40,286 nt of DNA from Streptomyces griseorubiginosus (GTDB lineage Bacteria > Actinomycetota > Actinomycetes > Streptomycetales > Streptomycetaceae): NCBI RefSeq assembly GCF_017614965.1, contig NZ_WVUG01000048.1, positions 1 through 40,286 on the forward strand, written 5' to 3'. Positions 34,266 through 40,286 of the stretch are shown one piece after another. The translations under genes were made by a program, and so were the position numbers. Numbering within the stretch: position 1 is the stretch's first letter; each line of letters opens with the position of its first letter. Below the pieces are notes generated by a model, which was given only the letters and a program-made list of their open reading frames with translations, searched no databases and was not told the origin of the DNA.

Positions 34266-35702
34266 ATGACGGAACGACCCGCGCAGCGCACTCCCAACCG
34301 ACAGCTCGCCGCGCTCATCGCAGAAGCGGGGTTCTCCAACGCGGGGCTCGCCCGGCGCGTGGACCAACTCGGTCTCGAACACGGACTCGACCTGAGATAC
34401 GACAAGACCTCCGTGACGCGCTGGCTGCGCGGCCAGCAGCCACGCGGCACCACGCCCGCCCTGATCGCCGAGGTGTTCACCCGGCGCCTGGGGCGCAGAC
34501 TCACCGCCCAGGACCTCGGCCTCGACGCGTGTGCGCCGGTGTACGCCGGGCTGGAGTTCGCCGGCACGCCCGAGGAGGCCGTCGACATCGTCAGCGGGCT
34601 GTGGCGCAAGGACTCCGGCTCGCACGCCGAGCTGCGCAAGATCGCGTTCACCCCGGCCGGGCTGGTCGTACCGAGCCGGGACTGGCTGATCGGGCGGCCC
34701 GACGACAAGGTGGCCCGCGCCGAACAGCCCGCCCGCCTGCCCCCGCAGGGCCGTCCCGCCGTACCGCGCCAGCGCGGACAGGGCGACCGCGGACCCGGCC
34801 AGCGGGTCACCGGCGGCGACATCAACGCGCTCCGCTCGGTCGGCGAGCTCTTCCGCACCCTCGACGACATGTACGGCGGCGGGCACGCCCGGCAGGCCCT
34901 CGTGCGGTACCTGGAGCACGAGTGCGAGCCGATGCTGCGCGGCACCTACGGCGAGCAGACCGGCCGCAAGCTGTTCGCGGCGGCGGCCGACCTCACCCGG
35001 CTCGCGGGCTGGACCTCGTACGACATCGCCGCGCACGGACTCGCGCAGCGGTACTTCGTACAGGCGCTGCGGCTCGCGCAGGCGGCCGGGGACCGGGCGT
35101 ACGGCTCCTACGTCCTGGTGACCATGAGCCGGCAGGCCGTCTATCTCGGGCACGGCCGGGAGGCGGTGCAGCTCGCGCGCGTGGCCCAGCAGGGGGCGGG
35201 GACGAACGCGCCGCCCGTGGTGCAGGCCCTGCTGCACGCGGCGGAGGCGCGGGGGCACGCCGTGCTCGGCGAGGTCCGCAGCTGCACGGCCTCACTGGTA
35301 CGGGCCGAGCGCGCGCTGGAGGCGGCGCGCCCGGGGGACGAGGTGCCGTACTGGGCGCGGTTCTTCGACGAGGCGCAGCTGGCCGACGAGTTCGGGCACG
35401 CGCACCGGGATCTGCAGCAGTTCCGGGCCGCGGTGCAGCACGCCGAGCGGTCCCTGCAACTGCGCGCGCCGGCGTACGCCCGCAGCCGCCTCTTCTGCCG
35501 CGTCGTCCTCGCCTCCGCCCGCCTGGGCCTGGGTGAGCTGGACCAGGCGTGCGCGCTGGGAGCGGAGGCGGCGAGCGCCGCGGCGGACATGCGGTCGGTC
35601 CGGGCGACCGAGTACGTGCGGGATTTCGAGCGCCGCCTGGAGCCGTACAAGGACGCGGCACCGGTGCGGGGCTATCGGGACAAGGTGGCGGCACTGGGGT
35701 AG
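34266..35702 (+). CDS. NsdA-like regulator with N-terminal helix-turn-helix and TPR-like repeats
   Basis: A 478-residue cytoplasmic protein of the Streptomyces family that includes NsdA, a negative regulator of differentiation and antibiotic production. Residues 8-90 look like a divergent helix-turn-helix: LAALIAEAGFSNAGLARRVD, LRYDKTSVTRWLRGQQPRG and IAEVFTRRLGR. A linker (about 140-185) is Pro/Arg/Gln-rich. From about 195 the protein is all-helical with TPR-like units (RYFVQALRLAQAAGDRAYGS, GREAVQLARVAQQGAG). Assignment to a specific paralogue is not possible here. AGGAG lies some 12 bases before ATG 34266. It converges on the oxidoreductase gene with four bases between the stops. Confidence 0.85.
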   Translation: MTERPAQRTPNRQLAALIAEAGFSNAGLARRVDQLGLEHGLDLRYDKTSVTRWLRGQQPRGTTPALIAEVFTRRLGRRLTAQDLGLDACAPVYAGLEFAGTPEEAVDIVSGLWRKDSGSHAELRKIAFTPAGLVVPSRDWLIGRPDDKVARAEQPARLPPQGRPAVPRQRGQGDRGPGQRVTGGDINALRSVGELFRTLDDMYGGGHARQALVRYLEHECEPMLRGTYGEQTGRKLFAAAADLTRLAGWTSYDIAAHGLAQRYFVQALRLAQAAGDRAYGSYVLVTMSRQAVYLGHGREAVQLARVAQQGAGTNAPPVVQALLHAAEARGHAVLGEVRSCTASLVRAERALEAARPGDEVPYWARFFDEAQLADEFGHAHRDLQQFRAAVQHAERSLQLRAPAYARSRLFCRVVLASARLGLGELDQACALGAEAASAAADMRSVRATEYVRDFERRLEPYKDAAPVRGYRDKVAALG

Positions 35703-35706
35703 TTCT

Positions 35707-37110
35707 TCAGGCGGCCCTCGCCGATGGGAGGGGGTCCGCCTGCTGCCTCGAGCCCGCCGCTCCCAGGTCGGTCAGGACGGCTGTCGCGGCTCGGTGGGCC
35801 GAGTGCAGGGCTCCCTGGACCGTGCTGGTGTCCCGGTGGTCCCCGCAGACGTAGAGGCCGGCCATGAGGCGTACCGGGCGGCGGAGGTCGTGCGGGGGCC
35901 GCATGGCCGGGACGGCCTCGGCGGTGTGGTGGACGGCCAGCGTCTCCCAGCGGCGCGTCGACATGCCGTACAGGCGCGCCAGATGCGTGCGCACGGCGGT
36001 GTCCAGGTCGGCCGGGGGCGGCCCCAGGACCGTGGAGGAGACCAGCACCCGGCCCCCCGGCGCCCGGCTCGGGTCCACCGCGCTGACCACGGCCGTGTGG
36101 GCCACCGGCCCCCCGCGGTCGGCGTCGAGGAGAAGGACCGCCCCCGTCGACGGCGGCTCGTCCGTGGTGTGGTGGACCACCGTCAGCCGGTGGAAGTCCG
36201 GCACACGCAGGCCCGGCAGCAGCCCGGCCGCGGCCCGCGCGTCCGTCGCCAGCAGCACGGCCCGGCACCGGATCTCCCCGTGTTCGGCCGTGGCGACGGA
36301 GTTGGTGGACACCGACGTCACCCGGACGCCGGTGTGCACGGTGCCCGGCGGCAGCGCTCGCGCCAGCAGCTCCGGCAGCGTCTCGGCGCCGCCCTCCGGC
36401 AGACACAGCCGCCCGCCCGCGAAAGCCCTGAGCGCGAGATCGGCGCACCGGCTGGACGTCGTCAGCTCCGGGTCGCACAGCAGCGCGGCGAGCAGCGGCC
36501 GCAGAAACCCGTCGATGGTGCGGGCCGGTACACCCCGTGCGGCGAGGGCCCGGGCCGCGGGCAACTCGGGCCGGGACAGCAGCCGTTCGACGGGCATGCC
36601 CGCGAGCCGGGCCAGCGCCGCCGTCAGCCGCGCCTGGTCGACGGCGCTGCCCAGCGGGGCCGCGGCGCGCACCCGGGGCACGTCCGGAGCCGTCGGAGCG
36701 CCCGCCCGGCCGAGCGACGGCACCCAGGACGGGGAGGTCACCCTCGGCGCACTCGCCAGCGCACGTACGGCGTGCAGTGCGCCCCGTGCGCCCCCCGCGC
36801 TCGGCACCGCACCGGCGAGGTGGCGGCGGCCGTCGCTGTGGACGAGGACGCCCGGGGCGAAGGGGCGCAGGACGAGGGCGTCGAGGCCGGGGGTGAGGCG
36901 CAGTTCGGGATACGCCGTGGACAGCAGCTGTCCGATGCGGTCGAGCCGGAAGCCGTCGACCTTCTCGGTCGACATCCGGCCCCCGACCCGGTCGGCGGCC
37001 TCCAGGACCGTCGTCGTCACTCCTGCGCTGGTCAGCCGATGCGCCGCCGAGAGGCCGGCCACCCCGGCCCCCACGATCACGACGTCCGCCTGGTACGCGG
37101 GCTCAAGCAC
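35707..37110 (-). CDS. FAD-dependent oxidoreductase (amine-oxidase/protoporphyrinogen-oxidase-like)
   Basis: A 467-residue flavoprotein. The FAD-binding motif is VVIVGAGVAGLSAAHRL at about residues 10-26, followed by the E-x7-GGR motif (EAADRVGGRMST). A C-terminal FAD-contact region lies near 425 (GLYVCGDHRDTSTVQGALHS). It is shorter than typical amine oxidases and its substrate cannot be told; carotenoid or porphyrin-type substrates are possible for this fold. GTG 37110 has AGGAGG six bases upstream. It may follow the epimerase in one transcription unit, though 184 bases separate them. Confidence 0.86.
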   Translation of the reverse strand: MLEPAYQADVVIVGAGVAGLSAAHRLTSAGVTTTVLEAADRVGGRMSTEKVDGFRLDRIGQLLSTAYPELRLTPGLDALVLRPFAPGVLVHSDGRRHLAGAVPSAGGARGALHAVRALASAPRVTSPSWVPSLGRAGAPTAPDVPRVRAAAPLGSAVDQARLTAALARLAGMPVERLLSRPELPAARALAARGVPARTIDGFLRPLLAALLCDPELTTSSRCADLALRAFAGGRLCLPEGGAETLPELLARALPPGTVHTGVRVTSVSTNSVATAEHGEIRCRAVLLATDARAAAGLLPGLRVPDFHRLTVVHHTTDEPPSTGAVLLLDADRGGPVAHTAVVSAVDPSRAPGGRVLVSSTVLGPPPADLDTAVRTHLARLYGMSTRRWETLAVHHTAEAVPAMRPPHDLRRPVRLMAGLYVCGDHRDTSTVQGALHSAHRAATAVLTDLGAAGSRQQADPLPSARAA

Positions 37111-37294
37111 GTGCCCCTCCTCGAGGTTGCGCGGCCGGTGGAGACGTCATGCCCCCAACTGGCTCCGGGGATACCCGAGTTCGGGTCGAGGTTAGGGCTG
37201 TGATCGGTCAAGGGCAGTCGCGCATGCACAGGGCACGGGCGCACACCGGTCGCATACGGTCGCCGGTGGTCGTCGTGTCCTCGCCGTGCCCGCC

Positions 37295-38188
37295 TCACGC
37301 CGCCCGGACGGCCCCCTCGATGTCGGGGAACGCGAAGGTGAACCCCGACTCCAGCAGCCTCCTCGGCACCACCCGCGCGCTGCCCAGAACATCCCCGGCC
37401 ATCTCGCCGAGCACGGTCCGCAGGGCCGGCGCCGGCACGGTGAAGAACGTGGGCCGGTGCAGCACGCGCCCCATCGCCTCGGTGATCTCACGGTTCGTCA
37501 GCGGCTCCGGGGCGGTGACGTTGAACGGCCCGGACAGCCCGTCGGTGTCGATGAGATGCCGGATCGCGGCCACCTCGTCGTGCAGCGAGACGTACGACCA
37601 GTACTGCCGCCCGTCTCCCATCCGCCCCCCGAGCCCCGCCTTGAAGAGGGGGAACAGACGGGCCCAGGCGCCGCCCTTGCTCGACACCACCAGCCCCGTC
37701 CGCACGAACGCCGTCCGCACGCCCGCCTCCCGCGCCGGTGCGGCGGCCGCCTCCCACTCCACGCACAGCTCCGGCAGGAACCCGCTCCCGGCGGGCGCGC
37801 TCTCGTCGACCACCCGGTCGCCGGTCTCGCCGTAGTAGCCGATCGCGCTGCCGTTGACGAACACCCGCGGCCGGTCGTCGAGGGAGGCGATCGCCTCGGC
37901 CAGCGCGGCGGTGCCGAGCACCCGGCCGGCCCGGATCCGCGCCTTGTAGGCGTCCGTCCAGCGCCGGTTGCCCACACCGGCCCCCGCGAGGTTGACCACG
38001 GCGTCGCACCCGGCGAGCCCAGCCGTGTCGACGTACCGCCCCTCGGGGTCCCAGCAAACCTCATCGGCGGCCCGGGCGGCCCGCCGCACCAGCCGCACCA
38101 CCTGGTGCCCGTCGGCGGTCAGGGACCGCGCCAGCGCACCCCCGATCAACCCGGACGCACCGGCCACCGCGATTCGCGCACGTTCCAT
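37295..38188 (-). CDS. TIGR01777 family epimerase (SDR39U1-type)
   Basis: A 297-residue short-chain dehydrogenase-like protein. Signatures: AVAGASGLIGGALARSL at the N-terminus, AVVNLAGAGVGNRRWTDAYK, FVNGSAIGYYGETGD, and a C-terminal DUF1731-type region (VPAPALRTVLGEMAGDVLGS). It is widespread, but its substrate is not established. ATG 38188 has CAGAAT six bases upstream (38195-38200, minus strand), a weaker leaderless-promoter candidate. It is divergent from the GNAT gene, with 61 bases between the starts. Confidence 0.92.
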   Translation of the reverse strand: MERARIAVAGASGLIGGALARSLTADGHQVVRLVRRAARAADEVCWDPEGRYVDTAGLAGCDAVVNLAGAGVGNRRWTDAYKARIRAGRVLGTAALAEAIASLDDRPRVFVNGSAIGYYGETGDRVVDESAPAGSGFLPELCVEWEAAAAPAREAGVRTAFVRTGLVVSSKGGAWARLFPLFKAGLGGRMGDGRQYWSYVSLHDEVAAIRHLIDTDGLSGPFNVTAPEPLTNREITEAMGRVLHRPTFFTVPAPALRTVLGEMAGDVLGSARVVPRRLLESGFTFAFPDIEGAVRAA

Positions 38189-38236
38189 GACCCCATTCTG
38201 CTGGCCGCGCACGTAAAGCCCCGGTCGGGTCCGCCG

Positions 38237-38242
38237 TAAGGT
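38237..38242 (+). promoter_or_regulatory. probable -10 hexamer of the leaderless GNAT gene
   Basis: TAAGGT seven bases before ATG 38250, with no ribosome site between. Confidence 0.5.
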
Positions 38243-38249
38243 GGCCGTC

Positions 38250-38738
38250 ATGCCGGTACCGCACATACGCCACGCCACCCTCGACGACGAGGACACGCTC
38301 GGCCGCCTCGACCGGGTCACCTGGTCGCCGCTGCACTCCGTGCAGCCCCGCCCACGGCCGCCGTACGAGCCCTTCTACAACGAGCGGTTCGGGCCCCGGG
38401 ACCATCTGGTCGCCGAGGTCGACGGCGCGGTCGTCGGCTACGTCCGGCTGGGCTACCCGACCCCGCTGGCCTGCAACTCCCACGTCCGGCAGATCCAGGG
38501 GCTCGTCGTCGCCGAGGAGGCGCGCGGGGCCGGGGTCGCGCGGGCGCTGCTGCGGGCGGTGCGGGAGGAGGCCCGCCGGCAGGGGGCGCGCCGGCTCACC
38601 CTGCGCGTGCTCGGGCACAACACCCCGGCCCGGGGGCTGTACGAGGCCGAGGGGTTCGTGGTGGAGGGCGTGCTGCCCGGCGAGTTCCTGCTGGAGGGCG
38701 AGTACGTGGACGACGTCCTCATGGGATGCGCCCTGTGA
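38250..38738 (+). CDS. GNAT family N-acetyltransferase
   Basis: A 162-residue acetyl-CoA-dependent acyltransferase. The strand and acetyl-CoA loop are seen in VRQIQGLVVAEEARGAGVAR, then ALLRAVREEARRQGARRLTL and GHNTPARGLYEAEGF, the typical end of motif B. The acceptor is unknown. ATG 38250 is preferred to the in-frame GTG 38241 because a -10-like TAAGGT overlaps that GTG. It converges on marP, with three bases between the stops. Confidence 0.9.
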   Translation: MPVPHIRHATLDDEDTLGRLDRVTWSPLHSVQPRPRPPYEPFYNERFGPRDHLVAEVDGAVVGYVRLGYPTPLACNSHVRQIQGLVVAEEARGAGVARALLRAVREEARRQGARRLTLRVLGHNTPARGLYEAEGFVVEGVLPGEFLLEGEYVDDVLMGCAL

Positions 38739-38741
38739 CGG

Positions 38742-39926
38742 TCAGGAACTGACCAGGTCGCCCGTGTCCACCGCCGCCGTCGCGCCGGCCGCCCGGGCCG
38801 CGTCGGAGGCGACCTCGTCCGCCGTCAGGACGTAGCCGGTCTCGTTGTCGGAGGTCGAGCGGGCGAAGACCACGCCGTAGACGCGGCCGTCGGTGGTCAG
38901 CAGCGGGCCGCCGGAGTTGCCCGGGCGCACGGTGGAGCGGATCGAGTAGATCTCCCGGGTGACCATGCGGTCGCTGTAGATGTTCTGCCCGGTGGCGTTG
39001 ACCCGGTTGGCCACGGTCGCCGCCTGCAGATTGAGGTCGCCGTCCTGCGGATAACCGGCCACCACCGCGGAGTCGCCCCGCTCGGCCCCGTCGTCGAACT
39101 TCAGGACCGGTGCGCTCAGCCCCGGCACGTACAGCACGGCCACGTCCTTGTTCGGGTCGAAGAGCACCACCCGAGCGTCGTACGACCGCCCCACCCCGCC
39201 GATGCGAACCGTCGGGTCGTCGATGCCGGCCACCACGTGCGCGTTGGTCATCACGTGCTCGGCGGCGTACACGAACCCGCTGCCCTCGCGGCCCTGGTCG
39301 CCGGAGACGCCCTCGATCTTGACGGTGCTGAGCTTGGCCGCGCTGGTGGCGCGGGCGGTGACGCTGTCGCCGGTGGGCTTGGCCACCTCGGCCGTGGACT
39401 CGTTCTCGAACGGGTTGAACACCTGCGGGAAGCCGGCCTGCGTCAGCGCGGTGGTGGCCCGGGAGAACCAGGTGGGCGTGGTGTCCGGCATGAGGTTCTG
39501 CACCGAGCGCAGCAGCGCCGAGTCCCGGATCGCGGTGGTCACCAGCGGCGAGGAGGAGGCACCGAGGACGCTCGCGGCGACCCAGGCCACGATCAGCACG
39601 GCGATCGAGTTGGCGGCGGCGCCGCCGATCCCGTCGGCCACCCTGAGCGGCCCCTCGTCCAGCTCCCGCCGCAGTCGCAGCGCCAGCCGCCCCGCGAGCT
39701 CGTGTCCCACCACCGCCGGGATCAGCACGGTCAGCACCGCGGTGACGGTCGCCCGGGTCGTCCCCGCCTCGACCAGGTCCATCATCCACGGCAGCACCCA
39801 CACGCCGATGACGGCCCCGCCCACGAACCCGGCGAACGAGACACAGCCGGCGACCAGTCCGCGCCGGTAGCCGGATGCCGCGTAGGCCAGAACCACCAGC
39901 ATCAGCAGGATGTCGAGCAGGTCCAC
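38742..39926 (-). CDS. marP: MarP-like membrane serine protease (CvpA-type N-terminus, trypsin-like protease)
   Basis: A 394-residue protein. Four N-terminal hydrophobic segments (about 1-125) form a CvpA/colicin-V-production-like module, followed by a linker and an extracytoplasmic trypsin-like domain. The triad is visible: His in VMTNAHVVAG, Asp in FDPNKDVAVLY and Ser in VRPGNSGGPLL. In Mycobacterium tuberculosis MarP protects against acid and oxidative stress; the same role here is inference. GTG 39926 is the start, with AAAGGCGG upstream. Confidence 0.92.
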   Translation of the reverse strand: MDLLDILLMLVVLAYAASGYRRGLVAGCVSFAGFVGGAVIGVWVLPWMMDLVEAGTTRATVTAVLTVLIPAVVGHELAGRLALRLRRELDEGPLRVADGIGGAAANSIAVLIVAWVAASVLGASSSPLVTTAIRDSALLRSVQNLMPDTTPTWFSRATTALTQAGFPQVFNPFENESTAEVAKPTGDSVTARATSAAKLSTVKIEGVSGDQGREGSGFVYAAEHVMTNAHVVAGIDDPTVRIGGVGRSYDARVVLFDPNKDVAVLYVPGLSAPVLKFDDGAERGDSAVVAGYPQDGDLNLQAATVANRVNATGQNIYSDRMVTREIYSIRSTVRPGNSGGPLLTTDGRVYGVVFARSTSDNETGYVLTADEVASDAARAAGATAAVDTGDLVSS

Positions 39927-40106
39927 AGAGCCGCCTTTCTCTCAGACCTCTATGTACGCGCGGGACCGGCCCGATGATCAGCCGCGCGGGTGTGTGTCTC
40001 CCCCCTGCCCCTTCCACCCGGAAAAACGTCGCGGACCAGGACGATGGTTCCACCGGGTGGCACAGCACACATCGCGGGCGCGGAGGATACGGCCGAGAGT
40101 GGACGC

Positions 40107-40286
40107 ATGCGTGTCCGAGGATCGCGGGGAACCGGGGGAGCGGGGAGGCCGAGGTGGGCCCGCGCCGCCCGCGTCCTCGTCGCCTGCCTGCCCGGTCTGG
40201 CCGCGGTCCTCGGACTCGTGCTGTGCGTGGACGGCGTCCAGCGCGCGACCGACCGCGCGGCCGCCCCGCCGGCCGTCGTGGCCCGC
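40107..40286 (+). CDS. start of an exported or membrane protein (3' end outside window)
   Basis: The first 60 codons from ATG 40107. The peptide has an Arg-rich head (MRVRGSRGTGGAGRPRWARA) followed by a hydrophobic stretch (VLVACLPGLAAVLGLVLCV), so it is a long signal peptide or membrane anchor. Codon bias is strong throughout and no stop occurs before the edge. The family cannot be told. A GAGAGT six bases before the ATG is a possible -10 element. Confidence 0.6.
   Translation, partial: MRVRGSRGTGGAGRPRWARAARVLVACLPGLAAVLGLVLCVDGVQRATDRAAAPPAVVAR

Noticed and set aside
39927..40106. A minus-strand extension of marP into the upstream region
   Set aside because: The longer overlapping frame is not in the marP frame, and codon bias stops at GTG 39926.

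Overview
The window is high-GC DNA (third codon positions almost all G or C, long open antisense frames, GTG starts) with a gene set typical of Streptomyces: glnA and glnII, an OmpR-type gene next to glnII, lipB-lipA, an NsdA-like regulator, MarP, PspAB-HtpX and several ANTAR/SpoIIE signalling proteins. It looks like core chromosome rather than a mobile island. I saw no tRNA, rRNA, insertion sequence, phage gene or CRISPR array.

Layout. 1-5326 (+): 3' part of a secreted pullulanase, a REC-GAF-SpoIIE phosphatase and a 4-oxalocrotonate-tautomerase-fold isomerase. 5352-10856: a TetR regulator, a membrane protein with a degenerate sigma-factor-like head, a TPR protein, a lipoprotein (+) and a secreted DUF1996 protein. 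11046-12949 (-): a NarL-type two-component pair. 13097-16272 (-): an NAD-dependent epimerase, a GlnRII-like winged-helix regulator, a probable 50-residue protein, and glnII with a GlnR-type operator. 16319-18437: remnants of two decayed genes, a second secreted protein, an ArsC/Spx-type reductase and a small conserved protein. 18484-20455 (-): an AlkZ-related winged-helix protein, and a putative immunity protein with a truncated fossil copy beside it. 20592-26228 (+): DUF2252, stand-alone CheB, CheR-PAS-coiled-coil-PAS and two GAF-ANTAR proteins. 26433-28607: a small membrane protein, pspAB-htpX and another small membrane protein. 28731-31887: glnA with a GlnR operator, an RDD protein, a DUF4191 protein and a 66-residue protein. 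32146-34010 (-): lipB-lipA. 34266-40286: an NsdA-like regulator, an FAD oxidoreductase, a TIGR01777 epimerase, a GNAT acetyltransferase, MarP and the start of an exported or membrane protein.

Two themes join the genes. The first is nitrogen assimilation: both glutamine synthetases have operators with the 11-bp periodicity of GlnR boxes, and a GlnRII-like gene sits beside glnII. The second is signalling without an obvious classical output: orphan CheB/CheR with PAS domains in a lineage that does not swim, GAF-ANTAR proteins, a SpoIIE phosphatase with an atypical receiver, and a sigma-like membrane protein. The best leads for something undescribed are the CheB-CheR-PAS/ANTAR cluster, the small protein between glnII and the GlnRII-like gene, the fossil copy of the immunity gene, and short tandem repeats that begin at or next to stop codons.
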